Source: Kingdonia uniflora
Lineage: Eukaryota; Streptophyta; Magnoliopsida; Ranunculales; Circaeasteraceae
DNA length: 64,000 bases
Direction of reading: 5' to 3'
NCBI GenBank assembly: GCA_014058105.1
Contig: JACGCM010001538.1
Span: 434,001 to 498,000 of the forward strand
The notes beneath the pieces are model-generated. The model was not told where the DNA came from. It saw only the letters and a program-made list of their open reading frames with translations, and made no database searches. Positions 12,301 to 24,300 of the stretch are shown here, piece after piece (within the stretch, counting starts at the first letter, position 1; each line of letters starts with the position of its first letter). A program made the translations under genes and the position numbers.

Positions 12301-15300
12301 ACAAGGTCGCGAATTGGGATTTTGTTTTTTGGGATTCAAATGATCTATACTAGGACCATTCAAAGGTAATTCTTCTATCTCTGGAAAGAATTTTAACTAA
12401 AAATGTCCTTAGTTCACTACATAAATTAGAGAGAATACCTTCTTTATTCATGTTCTTTCGAGTTTCCAAAGAACTTGTTTCTGGAAGATACACTCATGGA
12501 TTTTGATGTTTTGTATGCTCCAGCATTAAAAAAGACATCAAAGTTTCATAAAATAGACCTATGTTGGCTTTAGTATTTTAAACTGGTAAGTCCCCAACAC
12601 CAAGTATGACCTGAATCATTATTTTTAATTTTATATGTATTTGTGAAATTTGGTATAGTTTCTTTGTCATTTTTATTTCTATTGTTTGAATTTATATGTT
12701 CAAATTTTGCTGTTAAGTTTGGTTCCAAAATTAGGATTTAAAGTTCACTTACGGAGTGTTAAAAGAGAGAACACATACCACTAAGTTGTTTCCCTTAGTC
12801 AGACTTAAAGGCATAGTTGACCCTCGATATTCTAGTAAAAGACTTTATTCATTTCTCGGCACGGCGACACCTGTCTTCTGTATGAAACCTTGGAATGGAT
12901 TGCGTGCCTAAATTCCCTTGTTACATTTTTACCTCCTAATATGCTTGTCACAGCGGGCGAAAAACGCTATCAAAACCTAAAACAGCATTTTTCGAACGCT
13001 ATTATTATATGTGATTTTTCTTGTAGTGCATGCAAGTTTTTAGAGATATTTCATATCAAATGTCCCAGATCTGGAAATATGGGACTGATATTTTGGACAC
13101 ATCTTCAAATTTTTCATGCGAGTTTTTAAGGATATCTTGTATCAAATGTCCCAGATCCAGAAAAAATCAAAATGATATTTTCATAAATTTCGAAGGTAAT
13201 TGTAGAAATAAATAAGAGGAGAAATTTTATTCACTCTTAAGTTGATAATAGATTACAACCTAGCATCCTTTATATAATAGGGGCGCTCTAAGCTACTTCT
13301 ATTCCTACCCAATGTGATGTGTAATTACACACATACACTCAGGGGTGGAACTAGGAGGAGGCTAACCCGGGCAATAGCCCGGGGTAAAATTGTCCAAAAA
13401 ACAAAAAAAAATTAAAAAATTTAACACCCTCTTCACCTCTCTTCCTCTCTCTGCCTTTCTCTTCCTCACTTCCTGCCTTTCTTCACTTCCTGCATACAGA
13501 GCTCTGAAGAATTGGAGTAACTTTGTTTTTAAATCTCAACTTCTAATGTTAAAGGCTCTGGAGCTCTCTCTCACAGATTAAAGGCTGCAAGTAATCCCTT
13601 TTTATCAGGTATGTAATTAAGCTCTTAGAGATTGCAATGTTGGGAAAACGAATTTAGGGCTGTATAATTTGAAAATCAAGCTTTAGTATGCTAATTAGTT
13701 GTTGAACACCATTCAATTCGAGTTTTAATATGCAAAAATTGAACCAAAGGACCCTAATTTCATAGTAAATTTAAATTGAGTTTTTGGTAAAATCATAGCA
13801 ATAGGGAGATTTGAAGAGAAGCAAATGCTCTATGGTCTGGGTCACTGAGGCAATAAAATTAAACTGCAATAGGGAGGAGTTAACATGGTTGCCAAATAAA
13901 CCAAAAATCACATGTATGGAGATTTATTTTAACAAGCTAAAAGAAGTCACTCCAATGTCCAAATGGAGTAAGCTACTGTGCTTACACAATTGGATATTTA
14001 AGCAAGTGTATCGAGCTCATATGGGTAGGGAGAGAAATCTCGTGTTTGGCATATGCTTTGATGGCGCAATGCTACTAGCGGAGTTGTACCCATTGATCCT
14101 TGACTCAGGTGACCTCAAGTAGGAAGAGTGGCATTTTCCTTACACAGTAGCATCCCATGAAGCAATCCATACAACTAAGCAAAAGTAGTAGTTCCTGGAC
14201 CTAAAGCTATAAAGTATACCATAGCCAATTTCCCTTTGAGAGTTTCTGATCACTCCTCATGCACCATACAAACCATTTCAAAAAGTAGATCCATCAGTGT
14301 TTAGCTTAAACACCAATATTTTGTTTAACCCACCTCACAATCTTTACAGACATAGTTTTAATATATCTTTGGTAAAGTTGGGGTTTGAAGTTTATTTCAA
14401 CTTCTAATGTTATTTACACCTTTTGGGCTTGTATCTTATTGTTGTAGGCAAAGAAAAATTTCATCATTTTTCAAGAGACCAAATGATAATCAATCGAAAG
14501 GTAATACATCTTCTGCATTTAACAGTTCCGAGCAGCGTCCTTTTAAATTGCAAAGACTTGAACCGAAAGGTAATACATCTTCTGCTGAACTTGAAGAACA
14601 TGTTGAACCAATAGAAATTATTGTTTCTCCTATAGAATTAGATGAAATTGTTTCTCCTATTGAACCGGTAGAAGTTGTTGCTGCTCCTATTGAATTATAA
14701 GAAATTGTTTCTCCTATTGAACCTGTTGTTGGTGCTCCTCTCAAAGTAGAAGAAATAAGTTTTCATGAAGAAGAGGAAGAAATTGTAGTTATTCCAATTG
14801 AATCGGAAGATGTTGTTATTTCTCTTAAACGTGATCCTGGACTACGTGTTCCAATTTGGCAGCATAATGTTAACCAACGTGACGAGGTTCGACGAGCGTA
14901 CATTGGAAAGGGGTCGTTTCAGCCTAAATGCAAAGTATATCCACCAACAAAATCTGGAAGACAAAATCGTCGCTTTAAAGCTTCTTGGTTCACTCAATTT
15001 TCTTGGTTAGAGTATTCTCCTCACAAAGATAGAGCATTTTGTCTCCCGTGTTTTCTTTTTGAAACGAATCCAGCAAAGCGTCCTGCATTTATTGTTGAGG
15101 GGTTTAATAGTTGGAAGAGGGTAAACGATGGTGTGAAGTGGGCCTTTTTACAATATATGGGAGATCATGGTTCTCCACATATGGTTGCGTTACATTTTAT
15201 GGAAGATTTAAAGAAGACGTCCAGACATATTGATAAAATGATCAATATACAGTCTAAGGATGAGACTTTGAGGATTCGACTTCGGCTCAAGACTACAATT

Positions 15301-18300
15301 GAGTGTGTGCGTTGGCTAGCACTTCAATCTTGTGCTTTTAGAGGCCATGATGAATCCATACATTCAAAAAATCGTGGCAACTTTCTTGAATTGCTAAGTT
15401 ACACGGGAAAATGGGATAAAAAGATTGATGATACTATATTGGAAAATTCCCCTGGAAATGCAAGTACACTTCGCCATTGATTTAAAAGCAAATTCTGAAT
15501 ATTCTTGCCGAAAAAGTGAGAGAAAAGATTTGTAAGGAAATTGGAGATGCGAAATATTGCATTCTTGTTGATGAAGCAAAAGATAAATCAGATAAAGAAC
15601 AAATGGCCCTTATTCTAAGATTTGTTGATAATGTTGGTTGTATACAAGAGCGGTTTTTTGAAGTTGTAAGTGTTAAAGACACGACGGCGGCAACTCTTCA
15701 AAAGAAAATAACTGATATTCTTACTCGAAATAACCTCCTACTTGAGAATATGCGGGGCCAAGGGTTCGATGGTGCTAGTAACATGCGTGGTTCATGGAAT
15801 GGGTTACAAGCGTTGTTTCTTAGAGATTGCCCATCAGCGTATTATGTGCATCGCTTTGCCCATAGATTGCAATTAGCATTAGTAGCGGCAGCTAAAGATG
15901 CCCCTGAGATTTGGCAATTCTTTTCAAAATTGAATTTCATTGTCAATATCTTTAAAGCTTCTCCTAAGCGTAACAGCGAGTTACGATCTGCTCACGCAAA
16001 AGAAATAAGAAGAAAATTAGCTACTGATGAGCTAAAGACGGGTAAAGGGGCTAATCAGATTGGTTGTTTGCAGCAATCGGGGGCTACTCGTTGGGGTTCT
16101 CATTTTGTTTCCGTGAGCAGCTTGATTGATAAGTTTGATGCTGCAAGTGAGTGTCTTAACAACATGATTACGAAAGGGGGGACTAGTAAGGTACGTGGCG
16201 AAGCTAGGGGGCTTATGATGCGCTTATGTCCTACGAGTTTGTCTTTAACTTGCTTTTAATGAATAAAACCATGGGTATTACTGACATGCTTTGTCAAGTT
16301 CTGCAAAAGAAATCTGTAGATATCGTGAGGGCAATGGGTTTGGTTTCAAGTACAAAAAAGCTTCTTCGAAAGTTGAGAGAAGATGGTGAATGTGATTTGT
16401 TTTATACAAGTGTAGAATCATTTTGTAAAATGCATGATGTTATTGTACCAGATATGAGTGCTCATCATTTTGTAAAATGCATGATGTTATTGTACCAGGG
16501 GATGGAACTCAGAAATGGTTCAACATTATTACCGCGTGAATATATTCTATCCCGCAATAGATTATCAGTTGATGGAGTTAGATGATAAATTCACGAAGGA
16601 GGGGATGGAACTTCTTATTCTAAGTGTTACCCTGGATCCAAAGAATGGTTTTGAATCATTTAATATCGACGATATTTGCACTCTCGCCTCAAAATTCTAC
16701 TATGAAGATTTTACTGATCACGAGCTACGGATGTTGAGATGTCAGTTAGAACACTATGAGCTTAATATCCTTCCTCACGAAGCCTTTCAGACTATGTCTA
16801 CCATTTCTGAGTTATGTCGAGGGTTAGTAGTAACAAGATTGTCAGAGGACTACATTCTGGTCTGGTTGATCGTTTGATTCGTCTTGTGTTGACACTGCCA
16901 GTTTCTACAGCAACCACAAAACGTGCATTTTCAGCTATGAATTTAATTAAGACAGTACTTCGTAGCAAGATGGAAGATGAGTACCTCACATATTGCATGG
17001 TTGTCTACATTGAAAGGGAATTTGCTCAAAGTATTTGTTCAGATTCGATAATATAAGCGTTTTGTTTAGCGGGGGACCGTAGGGAAAATTTTTAGAAGTA
17101 TCTTGTATATTGATATTTTTGCAAATGTCTAAGTCACTCTTGACAAGATTTTTTTTATGAAAAAGCGAGAACAATTACTTGTGTGCATTTTTGAATATTG
17201 ATCTATATATAAAGTTTTTTGTGAATTTTCAAATACGTAAAGTTTTATACTTTTACTGAATGAATATTAAACTTATGGAAGCCTCTTGTAAGTTTATATA
17301 AAAAGATTTGCTGATGAACTAATGAATTTAGTTTTTAATTTTCAGGTGATACAATTGTTTATGGATCTCTCAGGAATCCCTAGATTTACCAGGTACTTGT
17401 TTATATATATTTTTCTTTAGAATAATTCTTTTTTATCATGATTATGTTTGAGATATGTCAATTACTTGTTTAGTATACGTAAAGAAATTACGTAATTAAT
17501 CAATAATATTATTAAATATTCCTCAAATTGAGCTATGAGGTAAATAGTCTAATTATAGTTTCCATTGGAAGCAAAGACCCATGATGCATAAACACCTATT
17601 TTTGTTTTGAGTTATATATTTTTGAGATATAGAGTTTATCGCTTTCTTGCTTTTGTAATTTGTTATTCTAATTATTTCTATGATTCTTTATTTATATGGG
17701 AGTCAGGGGTGGAACCAGGATTCTAGGTTGGGGGGGGCAAAGATATTACGGGGGTTCGGGGGCTTGCCCCTGAAAAAAAAATTGAGGGTATATTCATAAT
17801 TTTAGAGGGATATTTACTAATATTATTGATTAATTAAGTAATTTAGTAGGTGATTTTTTTTTGGAAATTGTTGGTACTCTGTGTTCATGTGTATTTAGTC
17901 TACTTCATTTTATCTACATTTTGGTTGTATTTAATTCATTAGTACTTTTTCGACAGCAATGACTTGCTATCACAAGACACGTCCGCGAGTCATTCATGTT
18001 TAAACAATAGGCAACAACGCTTTTACTATGAGCTAATATTTCTTATGATAACACGATCATTCTTACCACTTCTAAGTTGTAACTCATTAACATTTAAACT
18101 TATATAGGTGAAGAACACCAACCTCAACAATTTCATGTGCGGTTCTCATATCATGAGCAAGAAACTCATGAAACTTACGCCTCACCAACTCTGACTTCCT
18201 CCACTGCTCATGAATCTTCTCAAGAACCATCTGCGTAACTCCAGCTTTCGGCACAGTAATCCTCTCCCTCAATGTCATTCCTACAGTCCTCAATCTCCTC

Positions 18301-21300
18301 AACTCTTGTTCCTCAATTGTCAACTCCGCTAAACTCGGCGCCCTCACTTTCTTCTTCTTACCCCCTAATCTCCCCACCTCACCTTCACACACATTATCCC
18401 CTCTCTCCCATGGCAATACCATACTACCCTCATCATCATCATCATCATCATCATCATTCATAATAGTATCGGGTCGAACCCATTTCCTCTACAACAAATC
18501 CCCCAATTTCTCCTCCTCCTTCTCATTACTACCAATATAATCGACTCCTTCTACGCTATCACCCTCCTCCTCCTCCCCATCTAAATCCAGCCCTACTGCC
18601 CTAGGTTTCGCAACCGATGAACAATCCTCTCAATTGCGTTTCTCCCCTTATCTCCTCCCTCAAAATACCTAATCTCTTCCTCCTCCGTGTTATCGACGAA
18701 TCGCTTCTTCGGGATCGAGGGAGAGTGGTTGATTGGGGGCCATTTGAAGAAGAAGAAGTTGTTGTTTGGTGGGGTGGTTTCTAGGAGTTTCGAAGAGAGG
18801 GGATTGAGGTGAAGGAGGGGTGGTCTAAAAAAAAAAAAAATTTACAAAATTTACCCCGGGCTATATCCCGAGTAAGTCTACTCCTAGTTCCGCCCCTAAT
18901 AGGAGTTAACTTCATGTTCGAGGAGGTATACATTTGCAAGTAATATCATTACCCCATAAGTCCCAGAACCTGGACCACTACTTCAAATGTATTTCGCCAA
19001 TCATCCCTAGGAGTATATTTTTCTTTGAAATGTTACTGAAGTTAAAAAGGTTTTTATATATGATATATTCTTTTGTTATATGTTGCCTCTATGCAAATGT
19101 TGGGTGGATGATCCTTTAACCCATTGGTCTTTGGTTTAGAACTTCAATAAATACAAGTGAGTTTCGATATTTTGGTATATTTTAGTGACATGCGGTTTAA
19201 AAGTTGTCAGTTACGTGCAAACAACCTAATATTTTAAACAAAATTTGCCATCTCAACCACTTTGAGTAAAAAAACAAAGTGCCGCATTATGCCTTCTGAT
19301 TTCACGGCTCCTATGCATCCTTCTAAGGATATTTTCAGGTTTGCTTATTTTAAATTATGTCATTGCTTTTTCTTTATCGATAGTATAGTTTTGATGCTTC
19401 TCTAATCAATTTTATACAAGTCATTTAATGTTATTTTTGGCATGATACAAATCATCCAAAGTCAGCAGTTGAAAATCTCTTTATGGTCGCTGATTCTAGA
19501 AGGGTTGTGGTCCATTAAGATGGAATGATGCTTACAACCTGCATCTTCTGCAACATGTGGCAAATGATTTATGAGCGGCAATTTTACTACGTGATATGTA
19601 TAGAGGTATGTTTATAGTTATGTTCATTTTCCTTAAACTTGGATTTGCGCTTTAATTACATATACGAGGTAAAATGTATTACTTTTACTTTGGATTTCCA
19701 TAAAATATTGAGGTAAAATGTTTTTTTACTCACACGAGTTAAAGTTATTTTGCAAGCTGTTTTATTTTTTCATGGATCCATAGCTCCAAACAGCAAGAGT
19801 TCTCATAGTTTGAGATGATGATGGTTCGAATCCATTTAGATCCGCTTATTATCCTAACACAATCTAATTTATATAGATTCAATCATTTTTTTGTACCTAT
19901 AAAAGGGAAATATGATGCCATGAAAAAGAGACTTAATTATGACATTTAAGAAATGCTATTAGAAGCAAATAATGGCATTTGTTAAATGTTGTCAAAAGGT
20001 CTTCTACAACATTTAAGAAATGTTATAATATGATGATTAATGATAGCAGTCAGGAAATGCGAAATGCGAAGGAAAGAAAACAATAGCACGTGGCAAATGT
20101 TATCAAAAGATTTTTCATAGCGGTCATAAAATGCTATCTTTTTATAGCGTTCACAAAAATGCTATCATAAAAAGGATAGCATTGCTTGTCATAGCGGGCG
20201 AAAAACGCTATCAAAACCTATAACAACATTTTTCGAACGCTATTATATGTGCTTTTTCTTGTAGTGATGTAAGTTTTTAGAGATATTTCATATCAGATGT
20301 CCCAGATCTAGAAATATGGGACTCTTATTTTGGACACATCTTCAGATTTTTCATGCGAGTTTTTAAGGATATCTTGTATCATATATCCCAGATCCATAAA
20401 AAATCAGAATAATATCATAAATTTCGAAGGTAATTGTAGAAATAAATAAGAGGAGAGTTTATTCACTCTTAAGTTGATAATAGATTATAACCTAGCCTCA
20501 TTTATATAATAGGGGATCTCGAAGCTACTTCTATTCCTACCCAATGTGGGACTAATGTAGATATGTGTAGTTACACACATATACTCCCCCTTGCGTTGAT
20601 ACGGACATGATATGTTTATATTAAGGTGGATAACAATAAGAAAGCAAAATAGATAATCCCTCATGAAAATACAATCACTTCCTCACTGATAAAGAATTAA
20701 AGCTCCCCCTAAAGCTGATAAAAAATTTGTCAGACTATTCTTTTGCAGCAGTAGAACACTTCAAACTTCAAAGCTTCACATATCCCTTGTGAAATTGACG
20801 GCATTCCAACTTGCCATTTTTCCTACACGTACTTGTGAAATCGGCGGCACATACCGACTTGCCAGTTTTCTCACTCGAAGTTAATGTTAATATCTTGAAA
20901 AGACACTGAGGTAAGAGAATTAGTCGAGAAAGAGGATCACTCAAGGAAGATAGAGAAAAAAAATATATTACTTTGGAAAAATAAAACCACTCAAGGAAGA
21001 TAGAGAAAAAAATCACTCGAGTAAGAAGAAACACTTAAGGATAGAGAAGTTCACTCAAAAAAAGAAAATCACTTTAAGAATAGTGAAATCATAACCGAGG
21101 TAGAAGGAATTCGACATCTTCACCCAATTCAAAGAAAGAAATCGCGTCTCGCAATAAGAAACAATAGAACATATATAAGATAATCACTAGATGAAAAAAG
21201 AGAATCACTCGAGGAAAAAAAATCACTAGAGGAAAAAAAAGAATCACTCGAGGAAAAGAAACTAATAACTCATAATCAAGGTGGAATGTAGTCTAACATC

Positions 21301-24300
21301 TTCATCCGGTTCAAAGAGAGAAAAAACTCATAACCGAGGTGGAAAGTTAGTCTAATAACATCTTCATCCGATCTAAAGAGAAAAAATCGCATCTCGCGAC
21401 AGGCAAACAAAAAAGACCTCACACCGCATTGACGATAAAAAAAATAGAAAAATAAGAATCATAGTGAAACAAAGAGCAATCACTGCAAAAAGTGATAAAA
21501 ATCACTGAGAAAAATTAAAAATCTTAGTAATAGAAAGAAAAAACACTAGAGAGAAATCGATAAAATATACCGATAAGGAAAGGAAAAATCCCAAGAAAAT
21601 AAAGATCAAAATTTTAATTTTACCATGTCAAACTAAGTTGACCTAATCAATGGATCATGTCGCGTTTACCCTAGACTCATATTTATTCAGGACACAATTT
21701 TAGTGATATGTCATCACTTATCACGAGCATTAAAAGAAACACCACATGGTTTCGTTAATAGACACATCAGCTTGTACGTAACTACTCCACGGCAAAGGAG
21801 GTCTCTTTAAAGATTCAACTTCAACCACCAACCAATATGACCAGGGTACTTATGTGGATCATATGCTACTGGATCTCAACCCAAATAAGAAAGTCATACT
21901 AATCTACTGGCTTGAGTGGGTGGACAAAACTGATTTGGTAGCTAACACAATCACAACTGGTCGATGTGTTGTACTATATCAAAACCTCATCGTCAAAAGC
22001 AATGGCTTGAGTGGGTGGACAAAACTGATTTGGTAGCTAACACAATCACAATTGGTCGATGTGTTGTACTATATCAAAACCCCATCGTCAAAAGCAATGG
22101 CTTGAGTGGGTGGACAAAACTGATTTGGTAGCTAACACAATCACAACTGGTCAATGTGTTGTACTATATCAAAACCCCATCGTCAAAAGCAATGGCTTGA
22201 GTGGGTGGACAAAACTGATTTGGTAGCTAACACAATCACAACTGGTCGATGTGTTGTACTATATCAAAACCCCATCGTCAAAAGCAAAGAGGTTCTAAGC
22301 ATGAAAAGTCATAGACCCATGTCATCTTCGAATATCGACTCCCTTTCAAGATCTGTATCAATCGCCTATTCTTCTTGACAAGAAGCAGAAGCATATGAAT
22401 AACATGGAAGAACCCTGATAATCGATGCAAAACAGATCAATCCAACAACTAAATATCATACTAGCAACAACTCATGAGCGATATTGAAGAATAAACCGAC
22501 GATAGCAGTACACAGATATGCTATCGCAGCAAGAAAAAGTTATTAACTGCAATGATCTTAATACAAGCACTTGGAAGGAATTCTAAAAGTAATCCTTGAT
22601 TGGGAACACCATCTAAGCCAAAACCGAGCACAAAAATTCAACCCTAAGTGGGAGCGAAACTGCATATCGTCTAGACCCAGTTGATGACAAACAAACGCAG
22701 TCAATTCCAAAATCAAGGAAAAAGGCAAGGAGAACAACTCAATTTGCAAATCCAGTGCCGTCATAGAAGAAGCAACAACAGAGAATTATAAACCTATTGT
22801 TTACCGTGATTACCACCCTAAATAGCAATATATTGACTAAAGGGGAATGAAAAGAAGAAGATTATACCGGATTGATTCGTAGAGAAAAAGATATTACCGG
22901 ATTTTGATTTATTGAATAAAATCCGGAGACGGTAATTGTCGTTGGCCGGCGGAAGCAAAACAAAAACGCCGTCTTCAAGAACGAAACCGTTCCCACACCA
23001 TGTAGAAATAAATAATAGGAGAAAGTTTATTCACTCTTAAGTTGATAATAGATTACAACCTAGCCTCCTTTATATAATAGGGGCTCTCTAAGCTACTTCT
23101 ATTCCTACCCAATGTGGGACTAAAGTAGATATGTCTAGTTACACACAGACACTCCAACAGTAATTGGTTTCTTGGTTATCACTAACAAGCAAGAAAAAGT
23201 ATATGTTTCTGCGAATAAAACTAACGACAATCCGTGTGTACAGCAATCCCCATTAAATGATATTCGCCAAAGGGAAAGGGTGACTTTAGCACCCTACTAA
23301 AGTATTGAACTCGTATCTGCTTAACTAGTGCATGCACCACCCAACTTAGGTGCATACATCAACAATTTACAAAAATTAAAATGGACACCAATCCCATGTG
23401 GATAAAACCCACTGAATTGAATACGATTCGGATTTGCACCAATCCAGTGCAAATACACAGGCCTAAATTTTGGCATAAAGGACATACAAATCAAGGAGAA
23501 CATGCAACAAAAGTTAATAATAAATATACATAACATCATACCTACAAAACAAAAATACGAAAATGAATAGAAAAGTTACTTAGCAGAATGACTTGAAAAG
23601 ACAAGGACCAAAAAGGTGATCACCTTGGAAATTGGAACATATAGGTTAGGCATTGACCGCAATAAGCTTCCACGCTCGGTGTCAATTACCTTTCAAAACA
23701 TAATGGATTCTCAGGATAAAGAAATAACTAACCTATGGACAAAGCATGCACGAAATAAGCATATGGTGTAGTATAAGGATTGTACAACGAAATACCTACC
23801 TGTATTTGCCTATTCCTAATCATAGATTTGCTTGTCCTATCACGGCACAATTTACGGTACGCCTCAGAATTCTCATTATGGGGCTTCATGTCAAACTTAC
23901 GTTCCACTTTACCTTCCATTGCAGCTCTTCCTGCAAGAATAAAAGTTCCAAGAGAATAAGAATATGCAAAATACCATACAACACATGTTGATACTGCAGG
24001 GTTGTATTAGCACTCCCAAGTGGGCGAGATGATCATGAAACTATTGAAAGATCCTTCAGAGGTGGAAAGAGTGAGAAAAGATGAAAAGAAAATTGCAGAG
24101 AGAACTCAAGAGTGAGAGAGACTTGGCTGATGCCTAATAAGAATGGCTTTTCTATCTGTGAATGTCAGTCGTTGCTTTAAACAAAGAAATGGATACAATT
24201 AGGTGCAACAAGCTTGAGTAGAAACAAGGTGTAAAAATTCCAGGGCTCATGCATATATAATATATAACTAGTCCAAGAAACGGAAGAACCCACCTACAGT

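Larger units (their letters stand above)
13340..18898 (+). mobile_element. hAT element with decayed transposase and captured gene piece
   Basis: Terminal inverted repeats of about 50 bp. The left end is CAGGGGTGGAACTAGGAGG... with AGCCCGGGGTAAAATT; the right end, inverted from 18898, is TAGGGGCGGAACTAGGAG... with AGCCCGGGGTAAATTT. CAGGGGYGGA termini are typical of plant hAT elements with TTF-type zinc-finger transposases. Inside are a decayed transposase (14407-17056) and an inverted CRM-domain exon (18087-18800). The flanking octamers (catacact and ataggagt) do not match, so the 8-bp duplication is lost or one side was rearranged; the left end abuts an LTR fragment exactly. Confidence 0.8.
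20435..23159 (-). mobile_element. 2.7-kb non-autonomous LTR retrotransposon with GTAAT target duplication
   Basis: It is oriented on the minus strand: 5' LTR 23159-23001, 3' LTR about 20583-20435. Both outer edges carry the perfect 5-bp duplication GTAAT (20430-20434 and 23160-23164). The 5' LTR begins TGTTGGAGTGTCTGTGTG, includes TAGTCCCACATTGGG and a TATATAAAGGAGG box, and ends TTTATTTCTACA. The interior starts TGGTGTGGG (possible primer site, tRNA not identified) and ends with the copia-like polypurine tract AAGGGGGAG. The interior has no gag-pol I can recognise. It contains a four-unit 95-bp tandem repeat (21909-22288) and many short aatcactcgaggaaaa motifs (20930-21260). Confidence 0.85.
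10636..23623 (-). other. Intron 4 of TFIIF-beta, about 13 kb, filled with transposons
   Basis: It runs from donor AAG|GTGATC at 23624 to acceptor GTCCAG|GATAAG at 10635. It contains, left to right, a solo LTR (11276-12599), a CACTA end plus LTR fragment (12945-13339), a hAT element (13340-18898), a second CACTA end (to 20266) and an LTR retrotransposon (20435-23159). The stretches 10636-11275, 12600-12944, 18899-19880 and 23165-23623 show no genes or clear element ends. Confidence 0.88.

Noticed and set aside
13201..13339. Full second copy of the 2.7-kb LTR element at the left of the hAT
   Set aside because: Only one LTR, truncated, is present; no interior sequence follows on either side of the hAT.
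18272..18463. 63-aa plus-strand ORF ending in a His run
   Set aside because: Antisense of the CRM fragment's poly-Asp repeat; the His run is the (CAT)n microsatellite.
17704..18898. Independent 1.2-kb hAT element carrying the CRM exon
   Set aside because: The right end at 18898 matches the left end at 13340 over about 50 bp but matches 17704 only over the first 15, so the larger element is the better pairing.
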